The notes: a model not told the origin generated them from the letters alone. Counted from the stretch's first letter, positions 17,931 to 27,151 are shown. The stretch is 64,000 bases of DNA from Ga0077536 sp035325705 (GCA_035325705.1 DAOKZI010000003.1:124001-188000); one strand, 5' to 3'. Translations and numbers: made by a program.

Positions 17931-19921
17931 CGCAGCGTCTTCAGGTGTGCGATCAACGCGGCCCGATCGTCCGCCTCGCCGAGCCCGCGGATCTGCATCG
18001 CGGTGCCCGGCGCGAAGGCCTGCGGATCGCGCAGGAAGGCGTCGAGGCGCTCGTCCGTCCAGGCGCCATCGACGGCGCGCAGCGCGTCGGAGTAGGCGTA
18101 GCCCTCCGCCTTCGCGATCGGCCGACCGGCGACGGCGTGGAGATCGGGGCCGATCGCGTGATCGCGGCCGTCGCCGACGCGATGGCACTGCTGGCAGGCG
18201 CTGAACAGCATCGCGCCGCGCGCGGCGAGCGTGCGCGGATCGCTGGCCGCGGCGTCCAGCGGCGCGACGAAGGCGAAGGCGCCGCCGTCGATCAGGAAGA
18301 CGAGACGCCCGTCGGGCAGCTGCTCGACGTCGCGCAGGCGGCCGTTGCGCTCGCGCAGGCGGATCGGCTCGACGAGGATCACGCGCCCCTCCTCGATGTG
18401 CGCCCGCTGCAGCGAGGCGTTCAGGCTCAGGATCAGGAAATCGCCGCGCCAGCGCGGAAACAGCGGGCTCTTCACGGTCGTCAGCTGCGACAGGCCGATC
18501 GACGGCAGCCACGCGTAGATCGGGCGCTTCAAGGCCGGATCGTCATCGTAGTCGGGCTGGCGCAGCGGCCAGTCCTGCGTGCCGTACTCGTTGCCGTAGG
18601 TGGCGAGCGGCCAACCGTAGTTGCCGCCCTCGACCAGCAGGTTGAGCTCGTCGCCGCCCTGCGGCCCGTGCTCGGTCTCCCACAGGCGGCCCTGCTCGTC
18701 CTCGTGGAAGCCTTCAGGATTGCGCAGGCCGGAGGCGAGCACGCGGCCCTGGCCCGTCGCGAGATCGATCGCGATCAGCTTGCCGTAGGCGGAGCCCCGA
18801 TCCTGCGACACGGCCTCGTCGTAGTTCCAGCCGTCCCACTGCTGATCGCCGATGGTGACGAGCAGCGTGTCTTCGCCGCGCATCAGCAGACGGCCGCCGG
18901 CGCCGTCGCCGCCGAATTGTTTCTGTTTGCCGTTGTTCATCTTCAGCGGCAGGCAGGGCTCGGCGTCCCACACCGTCTGCCAGTCCGCCTGCGGCTTGCC
19001 GGCGAGCAGCTCGGCCGTCGTGCCGGCGAGCCGCGACACGCGCATCGTGAAGCACTGGCGGGCCGTGTCCCAGTGATGATGGGCGGCGAACAGGTCGAAG
19101 CGGCCGTCCCGCTCCCGCGGCAGGATGTCCATCACGCGGAACACGCTCAGATCGCGCTCGTTGGCGCCGCCGGCGACGAATTCGGCATCGTTGATCGGAA
19201 CGTCGGTCGCGAGCCGCTGCGTCTGCAGCGTGCGGCCCGCACCGGTCGCGACGAAGTGCAGCTGCCCTTCGCCCGTCGCGTACAGCAGGCCGCCTGCGAA
19301 GTTCGCGATCGCGCCGCCCGTGCGCGGCGTGTCGCAGCGGCTGCGATCGGCGTTGCAGATCTCGAAGTAGCGATCGTAGAAGCTCGCCTGCAGCGAATAG
19401 TAGGCGGTGTTGATCACGCCCTGCGTCCGCGCCGGCTTCGGCCCGAGCTCGAGCGCCCGCTCGAGCAGCGCGCGCGGCCGCTCGTTCGCGGCCTGCAGCC
19501 CGAGCGTCGCGAGCAGCAGCGCCGCGCCCAGCGCGACCTGCAAACCGCGCGGCAACAGCAAGGAGAGCAGCAGCGCGGCGCAGGCGCCGGCGGCGAGCAG
19601 CAGCAGCAGCGGTCGCGCGTAATCCGCCTTGGTGAGGAGCAGGAACAGCGCCCAGACGCCTAGCATCGCGACGAGGATGAGGATCAGCGGCCCGCTGCCG
19701 AGACGGCGCCCGCCGCGGGTCAGCACGGCGATCAGGCTGGTGGTACCGGCGTAGACGAGCAGGAAAGCACCGAAGAAGGGCCATTTCTCGCGCGGCAGCA
19801 TGTAGAGCGCGGCGCCGAGCAGCATCTGCGCGGGGATTGCGATCAGCGCGGCCGCCGCGCCCAGATGCCACAGCCCCCACTGCCAGATCCTGGTCGGTCG
19901 CTCGAAGCTCGGTGCCTGCAT
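17927..19921 (-). CDS. Membrane-anchored PQQ-dependent sugar dehydrogenase with C-terminal cytochrome c domain
   Basis: The 664-residue protein has about five N-terminal membrane helices (residues about 15-150), then a six-bladed propeller of the soluble aldose/glucose-sorbosone dehydrogenase type (SGLRNPEGFHEDEQGRLWET, HGPQGGDELNLL, NYGWPLATYG). The last 100 residues are a cytochrome c domain with the haem motif CQQCH and a distal Met in GTAMQIRG. A periplasmic sugar or polysaccharide oxidase passing electrons to the respiratory chain is the expected role. Finding it translationally coupled (GTGA) to an EPS acetylesterase and an MBOAT gene suggests action on the exopolysaccharide, which is inferred. 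Confidence 0.87.
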   Translation of the reverse strand: MQAPSFERPTRIWQWGLWHLGAAAALIAIPAQMLLGAALYMLPREKWPFFGAFLLVYAGTTSLIAVLTRGGRRLGSGPLILILVAMLGVWALFLLLTKADYARPLLLLLAAGACAALLLSLLLPRGLQVALGAALLLATLGLQAANERPRALLERALELGPKPARTQGVINTAYYSLQASFYDRYFEICNADRSRCDTPRTGGAIANFAGGLLYATGEGQLHFVATGAGRTLQTQRLATDVPINDAEFVAGGANERDLSVFRVMDILPRERDGRFDLFAAHHHWDTARQCFTMRVSRLAGTTAELLAGKPQADWQTVWDAEPCLPLKMNNGKQKQFGGDGAGGRLLMRGEDTLLVTIGDQQWDGWNYDEAVSQDRGSAYGKLIAIDLATGQGRVLASGLRNPEGFHEDEQGRLWETEHGPQGGDELNLLVEGGNYGWPLATYGNEYGTQDWPLRQPDYDDDPALKRPIYAWLPSIGLSQLTTVKSPLFPRWRGDFLILSLNASLQRAHIEEGRVILVEPIRLRERNGRLRDVEQLPDGRLVFLIDGGAFAFVAPLDAAASDPRTLAARGAMLFSACQQCHRVGDGRDHAIGPDLHAVAGRPIAKAEGYAYSDALRAVDGAWTDERLDAFLRDPQAFAPGTAMQIRGLGEADDRAALIAHLKTLR

Positions 19922-20269
19922 GCGGATCTCGCTGCCCTGCTGCGTTAAATGAAGTCGGCGGTGGACTCGTCGGGTCCAGGCTGTTCATTATCGAGGATGT
20001 CTTCATCGGCCAGAAAGCGCGCGCAGTTAATAAGTGTCGACGACCTCGTCGCGACGGGGCCTCGCATGTCGGCGTTGTGACGCAGTGGACATTCGCCGCG
20101 ACGCGCGCGGGAAAGGAGCTCGGGTGCGGACGATCTCGGGTACGGAGATGCCGCCCTGATCAGGATTTTCCAAGTTTTGCGCAACCCCGAAGCGGGACGC
20201 CACGACTGCCCGGTATACTGCGCCGGAGCGCTCAAAGCCGGGCGACGGAGCCGATAGTTCCACTCTGCC
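19922..20269. other. Intergenic region between divergent dehydrogenase and unknown-protein genes
   Basis: No coding signal is visible in these 348 bases. The right-hand part holds TATACT at 20214-20219, a good -10 hexamer for the rightward gene at 20270, but no convincing -35 at the right distance. The left part presumably carries the leftward promoter of the dehydrogenase cassette. Confidence 0.4.
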
Positions 20270-22192
20270 ATGACCGCCGCCCTCGATCTCCTGTCCCTGT
20301 ACGACACGCACCGTGCCGATGCGCCGCCCGTGCGCACGGCGATCGCGGACGCGGCGCGCCACGCCTGGTCGATCGAGCTTGCCGATGCAACGAGCATCAC
20401 GGCGCTGCTGGACGTCGACGAGCGCTTCGAGGCCCGCTGCCTGATGTTGCGCATCGCGGGCAGGGACGCGCCCGTCGCGCTGCGCCTCGGCGACTGCGTC
20501 GCGATCGCTGCCGCGGCGGCCGGCGGCTGGCTGCTCGCGCGCCGGCCCGGCGGCGGCCGCGCGTTCTGGCTGCCGCGCGCGCCCGTATTGCGCTGGCTCG
20601 ACGAGCAGCGGCGCATCCGGCGCGAAGAGGCTGCGGACGTCGCCGCGCTCGCACTCGACGGCCAGGCCGGCGGCCTGACGCTGCACGTGCCCGCTGGCGC
20701 CACGCTCGACTGCGTGCTGTGGGATCTTCCTGCGACGCTCGCCGACGAGCTCCTGAGCCTCGACACGCCCGAAGGACAGGGCCTCTTCCTATGGGGCTCG
20801 CATACCGTGTACCGGCGGCCGGCCGATCTGTGGCGCCATCTTGTCCACGGCCACGTGTACGAGGATCGCTACGAATGGCCGCTGCGCCGGAAGACGCCGT
20901 CCGAGAACGACGCGCATGCGCTAGGCGTCTGCATGGGCGGCCTCGCGCATGCGACCGGCAAACGGATCTACACGTTGCTCGCGCGCCATCTGCTGCTCGC
21001 CGTCCTCGATCGTCAGGACGCCGACGGCGGCTTCCGCCACGGCGAATGGACCGAGGCGCGCGAAGCGCATTTCCGCCTGCACGCGAGCGCGATGCACCTG
21101 ATGATGGACGCGCTGAGCGCGGCGCCCGATCCGGCCGTGCGCACGGCGCTCGAGCGCGCGATGGCCTATGCAACGCAGCAGCGCGATCGCACCGCACTCG
21201 GCGACTGGTTCCTCCACGACGAGCTCGAGCTGTCGAAGGCCGGCATGGACGCCGGGCCCTTCCGCTGGTTCCCCTCGACAGCTTGCGGCAAGTCGCCGAC
21301 CAACATGCTGGTGCTCAACACGCATCTGGATACGCTGGTCGCGCTGATTCGCTATCGCGAGCTCACCAGCGATCGTCAATACGACGCGCTGATCGACAGC
21401 GCGCGCGCCGCCGCCGTCGGCGTGTTGGCGTTGCGGCCGATGGAAGCCCTGTACGGCCTACTGTTCCGGCTCTTCGCGCTCACCTTTCTGCCGACGCGCC
21501 GCGCGGCCGCGCTGCCGCTCCCGCAGCGAGTGCTGAAGCGGATCGCCTGGCGCTACCTGCTGCCGTGGCTGCCGCGCCTGAAGGCGAGGTGGCCGCGGCT
21601 GGTGATGCCGGGCGGCTATGTCGACCGCGATCTGTCGCTGCGCACTTGGTCGCATCGCTACCTCACGGTCAATGCGATGGACCTCGCGCGCATCGCGCGC
21701 CGCGAGCCCGACAGCGCGCCCTATCGCGAGGTACTCGGCGAGGCACTGCGCTTCACGGCGCGCAGCGGGATCGCGGAGAAATGGCGGGAAAAGGAAGCGG
21801 ATCGCTACTCGCTGGGCTTTCTCGTCGAGGCCTTGTACCAGACATGCACGCTGGACGCCGCGTGGCCCTGGCGCACGCAGCTCGCGCAGGCAATCCTCGC
21901 CTGCTGCGATCTCGACCTCGGACTATCGCCGTCGATCTTCGGTCACAATTGCGAGATCGACACAGCGACCGGCGATTACGCGCGCGCCGCCGACCCGCGG
22001 CTGCGCGTGATCGCGATCCACGGCCGCGACGTCGACGAAGTGCTGGTGATCAATCCTGACACCGAGGCGGTCGAGCTTGACTGGGCACGCGCCCCGTCCG
22101 CCGCCCTCGTCTGGCGCGATGCCGATGGCCGGCCCATCAGCCGGGACGTGCTGCTGCCGCCGCGCGGCTGGCGCATCGGAGCGCTGCCGTGA
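20270..22192 (+). CDS. Large cytoplasmic protein of unknown function, probable helical toroid
   Basis: The 640-residue protein is not one I recognise. Its central part has an alternating helix/loop pattern with QDADGGFRHGEWTEA, LHDELELSKAG, FPSTACGKSPTNM and LSPSIFGHNCEIDTATGDY, reminiscent of alpha/alpha-toroid glycosidase-like proteins. The last 80 residues look like a small beta domain, as in some glycoside hydrolases. There is no signal peptide, and a hydrophobic patch around residues 390-410 is too short and irregular to be a sure membrane helix. It ends in a GTGA overlap with a GT2 gene, which ties it to the EPS pathway. Confidence 0.55.
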   Translation: MTAALDLLSLYDTHRADAPPVRTAIADAARHAWSIELADATSITALLDVDERFEARCLMLRIAGRDAPVALRLGDCVAIAAAAAGGWLLARRPGGGRAFWLPRAPVLRWLDEQRRIRREEAADVAALALDGQAGGLTLHVPAGATLDCVLWDLPATLADELLSLDTPEGQGLFLWGSHTVYRRPADLWRHLVHGHVYEDRYEWPLRRKTPSENDAHALGVCMGGLAHATGKRIYTLLARHLLLAVLDRQDADGGFRHGEWTEAREAHFRLHASAMHLMMDALSAAPDPAVRTALERAMAYATQQRDRTALGDWFLHDELELSKAGMDAGPFRWFPSTACGKSPTNMLVLNTHLDTLVALIRYRELTSDRQYDALIDSARAAAVGVLALRPMEALYGLLFRLFALTFLPTRRAAALPLPQRVLKRIAWRYLLPWLPRLKARWPRLVMPGGYVDRDLSLRTWSHRYLTVNAMDLARIARREPDSAPYREVLGEALRFTARSGIAEKWREKEADRYSLGFLVEALYQTCTLDAAWPWRTQLAQAILACCDLDLGLSPSIFGHNCEIDTATGDYARAADPRLRVIAIHGRDVDEVLVINPDTEAVELDWARAPSAALVWRDADGRPISRDVLLPPRGWRIGALP

Positions 22193-23193
22193 ATGCACCA
22201 CTCCTCGGCGATGCCGTACTGCCGCCGGCGACGGGGCGTCCCACGCTAACATGCGAGCTCGCGATCACCGTGATCATGCCCTGCTACAACGCGGCCGCGA
22301 CCCTCGCGGCGTCGATACGCTGCGTGCTCGAACAGACGCATGCAAACACCGATCTGATCGTCGTCGACGACGGATCGAGCGACGACAGCGTGCCCGTCAT
22401 CGAAGAGCTTGTCCGCGAGCATCCGGGCCGCGTGCATCTGCTGCGGCAGGATCACCAGGGCCCTTATCCCGCGCGCAATCTCGCGCTGCGCGCCGCGCGG
22501 GGGGACTGCGTCGCCTTCCTCGACGCGGACGACACATGGACGCCAGACTGCCTCGAGCGCCTGCGCGATGCGCTGCTGGCCGCGGACGCCGATCTCGCCT
22601 ACTGCGGCTGGCAGAACGTCGGGCCCGCGGCGGCCAGCACCGAGTCTTACGTCCCGCTGGCCTATGAAGACGGCGATCTCTACGCCGAAGGTCTGCGCGG
22701 CTGCCCGTGGCCCATCCACGCCGCGCTCGTGCGACGCGAGGCCGTGACCGCGGTGGGTGGCTTTTCCGAGCGCATGTTCACCTCGATGGACTACGACTTC
22801 TGGCTGCGGCTGCTCGCATACACGCGGCGGATCGTGCGCGTGCCCGCAGTGATGGCTTTCTACTACTGGCACGGTCGGCAGATTTCGACCGACCGCTCGC
22901 GGCAAGTGCTGGACGCGGTGCAAGTGCGCAAGGATTTCGTCGCGGCGCATCCCGAGTGCGTGGCGCATCTCGAGCCGCGGCGTCTGCGCGAGCTGACCGA
23001 TGGCCATCTGCTCAAGATGGCGTATCGCGCCTATTGGAGCCGTCAGCTCGCAACCGCGCAGCGGCTGTTTCGCGCGGCTGCCGCGGCCGGGGTCTGCGGC
23101 TGGCGCGATCTGCCGTATGTATGGCTGTCCAAGCTGCCACCGCGCGTATTCTGGACCCTTATACGCTTACGCGACGGCTCGAAGTCGCGCTAG
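22189..23193 (+). CDS. Glycosyltransferase family 2
   Basis: A 334-residue GT2 enzyme starting at a GTG that overlaps the preceding stop. ITVIMPCYNAAATL, VVDDGSSDDS and FLDADDTWTPD are the nucleotide-binding, Asp and DXD blocks of the A-type fold; SMDYDFWLRLL is the acceptor/base region. No membrane helices, so it acts at the cytoplasmic face on a lipid-linked acceptor. It converges on the GT4 gene at 23387, with a long palindromic repeat between them. Confidence 0.9.
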   Translation: MNAPLLGDAVLPPATGRPTLTCELAITVIMPCYNAAATLAASIRCVLEQTHANTDLIVVDDGSSDDSVPVIEELVREHPGRVHLLRQDHQGPYPARNLALRAARGDCVAFLDADDTWTPDCLERLRDALLAADADLAYCGWQNVGPAAASTESYVPLAYEDGDLYAEGLRGCPWPIHAALVRREAVTAVGGFSERMFTSMDYDFWLRLLAYTRRIVRVPAVMAFYYWHGRQISTDRSRQVLDAVQVRKDFVAAHPECVAHLEPRRLRELTDGHLLKMAYRAYWSRQLATAQRLFRAAAAAGVCGWRDLPYVWLSKLPPRVFWTLIRLRDGSKSR

Positions 23194-23287
23194 CGCACGT
23201 CTCGGTGTTCGACGGAGCTCCTTGGCTGAATGGCTGAGCGCGAGAGCTTGCCGCCGCGACGGCGGGGACACGAATCCAGTCAGAAAC

Positions 23288-23365
23288 GTAGTTGGGCTGG
23301 CGAAGGAAGCCCAATATTCAGCGCTGCGACTAAGGCGTTGGGCCTCCTTCGTCAGCCCAACCTAC
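23288..23365. repeat. Long imperfect palindrome (REP-like) between convergent genes
   Basis: GTAGTTGGGCTGGCGAAGG at 23288-23306, continuing through AAGCCCAAT, is matched on the opposite strand by the arm at 23337-23365 (GTAGGTTGGGCTGACGAAGG when reverse-complemented). Only a few mismatches separate the two arms of about 28 bases, which flank a loop of about 22 bases. GTAGGTTGGGCTGA...GCCCAAC palindromes are dispersed in many proteobacterial genomes. Placed between two convergent genes, it could also stop transcription in both directions, although no T-run follows. Confidence 0.75.
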
Positions 23366-23386
23366 GGCCTAATTTTGAGACTCGCT

Positions 23387-24550
23387 CTAGAATTTTATCG
23401 CTTCGGTTTGTTCAGCAACGTACTGCCACGAATGGCGCATCACTGCACGGGCGTGCGCCGCCTCGCCCATCGCGCGCGCGAGCGATTCGTCAGACAGCAG
23501 CCGCGCGAGCGCGGCGGCGATCTCCGGGATCGACGTGCCGTCGACGCGCAGCCCCGTTACATTGTCCGCGACCGCCGAGCCCGTGCCCCCCGCCCGCCCT
23601 GCGATACACGGTTTACCGCACGCCCCTGCCTCGAGGAATACCATGCCGAAGCCCTCGGTATCCCCATCGATCTCACGATTCGGCATCGCGAACACGTTGC
23701 AGGCGTTGTACCAGCGCGGCAGATCCTCGGGACTGACATGACCGAGGAAGTGCGTACGCGCGGCGACGCCGAGCGCGCGCGCGCGCGCCTCGAGCTCCGC
23801 ACGATGCTCGCCGATCCCGATCAATGCATAGTGCACGTCGAAACCGCGCTCGACCAGCGCCGGTAGCGCGGCCAGCACATGATCGAAGCCCTTACGCTTC
23901 TGCATGCGGCCGACCGAGAGGATCAGCCACTGTCCATCGCCGAGCCCCAGTGAACGCCGCAGATCGTCGTGAGGCAACGCCGGCCGGAAGCGCTCGATGT
24001 CGACACCGGGATTGATGAGCACGATCCTTGTCGATTCGATGCCCATCCGCGTCAGCACCTCGCGTGTGTAATCGCTGTTGGCAACCACGCGATCGGCGTG
24101 GCGCAACGCAAAGCGCATGGCTTTGTACTTCGTACCCTGGCCCCAGGTCGTCAGCTCCTCGCCGTGTGCGTAGATCACGCAGGGCAGGCGAGCGAGGCGG
24201 GCGACGGCCCATGCGACGAGGCCCTCGGGCAGCGCACGCCCTGCGTGCACGGCCTCGAAGCGGTGCTCGCGCGTCAGCCGCCACGCCGTTATGAACAGCC
24301 GCAGGTACATGATGAGTGACTCCGGCTTTAGCCACGACACGCGGGCGAGCTGCACGCGATGGACTGAGTTCGGATGCGTCGCATCTATCTCGGCCGTACC
24401 CGGAACATCGGCGGTGACGATGTGAATGTCCTTGCCACCGAGCCGCGGATAGACTTCCGAGAACCACACGGCCGTCCCGCCTTTGGTCGGGAGGAACAGC
24501 TCCGTCAGCACAAGATAGCGGCGCATGGCGAGGTTCGGAGTTGCCGTCAT
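23387..24550 (-). CDS. Glycosyltransferase family 4
   Basis: A 387-residue GT-B enzyme: YLVLTELFLPTKGGTAVWF at the N-terminus (acceptor loop), YAHGEELTTWG, VVANSDYTREVL, then ILSVGRMQKRKGFDHVL and GDTEGFGMVFLEAGACGKP with the EX7E Glu pair. The pattern is that of PimB/WecG-like retaining mannosyl- or glucosyltransferases. It is the last gene of the leftward series. Its ATG overlaps the stop of the GT2 gene upstream (ATGA). Confidence 0.9.
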   Translation of the reverse strand: MTATPNLAMRRYLVLTELFLPTKGGTAVWFSEVYPRLGGKDIHIVTADVPGTAEIDATHPNSVHRVQLARVSWLKPESLIMYLRLFITAWRLTREHRFEAVHAGRALPEGLVAWAVARLARLPCVIYAHGEELTTWGQGTKYKAMRFALRHADRVVANSDYTREVLTRMGIESTRIVLINPGVDIERFRPALPHDDLRRSLGLGDGQWLILSVGRMQKRKGFDHVLAALPALVERGFDVHYALIGIGEHRAELEARARALGVAARTHFLGHVSPEDLPRWYNACNVFAMPNREIDGDTEGFGMVFLEAGACGKPCIAGRAGGTGSAVADNVTGLRVDGTSIPEIAAALARLLSDESLARAMGEAAHARAVMRHSWQYVAEQTEAIKF

Positions 24551-25479
24551 CCGCGGGCGATGCTCATGATGTCGCGCAGGCTCGCGAGTCCTGGGTTTTC
24601 AAGCAAGGACGGCAGCACCGCGCGCAACGCGGCCGCCCGCGTCCCCTGACGGCATAGCGCGTAGCCGAGGTTCAGGCGGCCGAGCCGCATGCGCGTCATC
24701 ACACCGCGGCGTACGGGATCCGGAAACCCCCGTGCGAGACGCCTTAGATCGCAAAGCGTGCGCACATTCTCACGCTGTGCGTGCACGGGATCGCGTCGCG
24801 TCGCACTGCCGCCGTGGATTGAATAGACGGCGAGCGGGCTACAGATGACGCCAATGCGCCGGCTGCATGCCACGAGCCGGGTCAGGAAGTGCACGTCCTC
24901 GCAGACCTTGAAGCCGAGCGGATAACCGCCGAGCGCCAGAAAGGTTGCACGCGGCACGCTCAGCGTGTGCGTGTCACCGAAGTGGTCGGCAACGAAAGAC
25001 TCGAAGTCCTCCGCCTCCATGACGACGCGTTCGCCCCCCCGCGCGCGGGCGATCAGCCGACGTCCCGCCTCGTGCTGCGCAAGCGAGCTGCCTAGTAGCC
25101 GGTCGTCGGCATCGCGATACTCGTAGTCACCGGTGAGGAAATCGAGCGTCGGATCCTCGCGCAGCCACGCGGCATGTGCCGCGATCCGCCTCGGGTAGTA
25201 CCAGTCGTCCGCATCAAGGAATGCGAGCCAATCGCCGCGCGCCTGCTCGGCGCCAAAATTGCGCGCCGCCGACACACCGGCATTGCGTTCGCGCCGGAGA
25301 TAGCGCACGCGCTCGCCGTAGCGTTCGACGACCCCCGCGGTGTCATCGGGCGAGGCGTCATCGACGATGAGGATCTCGTAGGCGGGCTCGGTTTGCCCGA
25401 GCACCGAGTCGATCGCGCGCGCCAGCGTGTTGGCGCTATTCCAGGCCGGGATGATCACCGAGAAGCGCGCCGGACTCAT
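24547..25479 (-). CDS. Glycosyltransferase family 2
   Basis: A 310-residue GT2 enzyme. FSVIIPAWNSANTLA, ILIVDDASPDDT, NAGVSAARNFG and FLDADDWYYPRR are the conserved blocks, with KVCEDVHFLTRL as the acceptor-side ED motif. Both ends overlap neighbouring genes by 4 bases (ATGA), so it is translated from a polycistronic message. A run of seven C on the plus strand at about 25034-25040 lies within the gene. Confidence 0.9.
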   Translation of the reverse strand: MSPARFSVIIPAWNSANTLARAIDSVLGQTEPAYEILIVDDASPDDTAGVVERYGERVRYLRRERNAGVSAARNFGAEQARGDWLAFLDADDWYYPRRIAAHAAWLREDPTLDFLTGDYEYRDADDRLLGSSLAQHEAGRRLIARARGGERVVMEAEDFESFVADHFGDTHTLSVPRATFLALGGYPLGFKVCEDVHFLTRLVACSRRIGVICSPLAVYSIHGGSATRRDPVHAQRENVRTLCDLRRLARGFPDPVRRGVMTRMRLGRLNLGYALCRQGTRAAALRAVLPSLLENPGLASLRDIMSIARG

Positions 25480-26720
25480 GCGAGGGCTTGTAGTACACGC
25501 AGCGGCAGCGCAAGACCCGTCATGCGTGCCCAGCGTCCGAAGTCGTGCAGCTCACGCACTCGGCGTGCCCATACGGCGAGACGCTTGATGAGGGAACAAT
25601 CGAGCCAGGTCTCATCATGCCGGGCGACGAGCTCGGCGAGCGCGGCGGTCGACAGGAAGCGCACGTCCGGCACGCGCGCAAGCAGATCGGCGAGCGCAGC
25701 GCGCAGCGTGTCATAAGCTGCCGACGTCGCGCGCGGGCCACAGAAATTGAAGCGATGCATTTCTACGAGCGCGGGACGACCAAGCGCCGCGCGTGCCAAT
25801 ACGCCGTCCGCGAGGCGTGTCGAGCTGTGGCCGAGTGCCGGTTCGAAATAAACGTCGCGGACGAGGAACAGAACGCCACCCTCCCCCCGCTCGCCATTGA
25901 CGATCTGCGCCGTCACCCGGGCCGGCGCACCATCCGCGCCACGTGCTTCATAGCGTCGACCGGGCGTCACTACCGCGCGCACCCCGGCTACGCCCCAGGC
26001 GCGTTCCACCGCGGGTGTCCAGACGAAGGTCGTCGGCACCGCTACTGCCGGGACGGCGCCGAACAAGCTCCGCCACGCCGCGATCTCCGCCGCAACATGC
26101 GCCTCTACGGCTGGCTTGGACAGCGGCAGGCTCGGGAGCACCGTCGTGTTCGTCCAACACGATTGAGTCGCCGGCGGCAGCATTTCGGTCCAACCAGGTC
26201 CCGTTCCGTCGAGCCAGGCGGCGACGGAAGCATCGTTTCGTGCGCAAGCGAGCAAGCTATCCGGTCGGTAGTGAGTCAAGCCGTGAAGCTGTAATGCAAA
26301 CACACCTGCCCGCTCACCGTCGCGCAGCACACGCACGATCTGCGCCTGCTCCGAAGCCGAAAGCGCAAGGGCTACATACTGACCGGCACCTCTCGTCGCA
26401 TCGCGGTCGATGGTTTCGAGAATCAGGCCGACCGTCATCACGACCGGTTCACCGCGCGAATCGCGCGTTCCGGCGAGCAATTCATGCAGACGCACCAGCG
26501 CCGCGACCTGCTCCAATGGGCCCGCGCCCCAGTCATCGCTTTCCAGAATCATCACCGGCATCCGAAACACCGGTTCCCGCCAGACCGCAGCGAGCAAGCG
26601 CCGGAAATGCAACGCCGGCAATGTCCACATCCCGCCCAGCGCCAATACTAGCCCGATGAGCCAATGCTCATTGAGCGCCGCGGCGACGGCCCAAATCGAA
26701 TCGGTCGCGATCCGCTCCAC
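25476..26720 (-). CDS. Deacetylase-like protein with N-terminal membrane segment
   Basis: Starting at the GTG whose first base is 26720, the protein has 414 residues; the frame is open much further upstream only as a shadow of the two preceding genes. A hydrophobic segment near residues 15-35 is followed by MILESDDWGAG (Asp pair), LQLHGLTHYRPDS (HxxxH) and LVEMHRFNFCG. This order of metal-binding motifs is that of distant NodB-like polysaccharide deacetylases annotated in surface-polysaccharide clusters. The start shares one base with the TAG of the small secreted-protein gene. It could act on the membrane-bound EPS, but activity is unproven. Confidence 0.72.
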   Translation of the reverse strand: MERIATDSIWAVAAALNEHWLIGLVLALGGMWTLPALHFRRLLAAVWREPVFRMPVMILESDDWGAGPLEQVAALVRLHELLAGTRDSRGEPVVMTVGLILETIDRDATRGAGQYVALALSASEQAQIVRVLRDGERAGVFALQLHGLTHYRPDSLLACARNDASVAAWLDGTGPGWTEMLPPATQSCWTNTTVLPSLPLSKPAVEAHVAAEIAAWRSLFGAVPAVAVPTTFVWTPAVERAWGVAGVRAVVTPGRRYEARGADGAPARVTAQIVNGERGEGGVLFLVRDVYFEPALGHSSTRLADGVLARAALGRPALVEMHRFNFCGPRATSAAYDTLRAALADLLARVPDVRFLSTAALAELVARHDETWLDCSLIKRLAVWARRVRELHDFGRWARMTGLALPLRVLQALA

Positions 26721-27142
26721 TACTGCCTCGCCATCTCGATCTGCATCCGGGAGGCCAGCTTGTGCATGCGCAAGACGTGAGTCCGTATCTTGCAAGCGGG
26801 GAGATTCTTGATGCCGTTCCACGTGTACTCGAACGCACCGCGCGCCCGCTGGATCAACTGGCGACGCGCGCCCGGCTTCAACCTGAAGTCCAGCGATTGA
26901 TTCAGCATGATGAGGCCCGGACAATAGTGGTTTGTGTACACTCCACACGTCGCACGCTCGATATTGTATTTGGGACCTTTCAACTTGCTGTTGTATTGCC
27001 CCCAACAAAACTTCGGCAAGCGCATGACGTCCGAGGCTGGAGCTTGGTACTCGGTCGCGTATAGCGTGGAAGGAAGCTGTGCGAGTACACAGATCGACAG
27101 CGCGGCTACCGCGAGCTTGCGAAGCTCCCTGATCAAGCTCAT
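26720..27142 (-). CDS. Small secreted protein with four cysteines, unknown function
   Basis: The 140-residue product starts MSLIRELRKLAVAALSICV and has a classical signal peptide, with probable cleavage after LYA. The mature part of about 110 residues is basic and contains four Cys in FCWGQYN, TCGVYTNHYCPG and PACK, suitable for two disulfides in the periplasm. The longer frame to 27274 is rejected because an excellent GGAGGG lies just before the ATG at 27140-27142. I do not recognise the family. It lies between a methyltransferase-like gene and a deacetylase-like gene, touching the latter by one base. Confidence 0.7.
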   Translation of the reverse strand: MSLIRELRKLAVAALSICVLAQLPSTLYATEYQAPASDVMRLPKFCWGQYNSKLKGPKYNIERATCGVYTNHYCPGLIMLNQSLDFRLKPGARRQLIQRARGAFEYTWNGIKNLPACKIRTHVLRMHKLASRMQIEMARQ

Positions 27143-27145
27143 TTT

Positions 27146-27151
27146 CCCTCC
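27146..27151 (-). promoter_or_regulatory. Strong ribosome binding site deciding the start of the small secreted protein
   Basis: On the minus strand the bases before the ATG read GAGAGGAGGGAAAATG. This near-perfect Shine-Dalgarno sequence fixes the start at 27142, immediately ahead of a signal peptide, in preference to the upstream ATG at 27274. It is unusually strong compared with the overlap-coupled starts of the surrounding genes. Confidence 0.75.
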
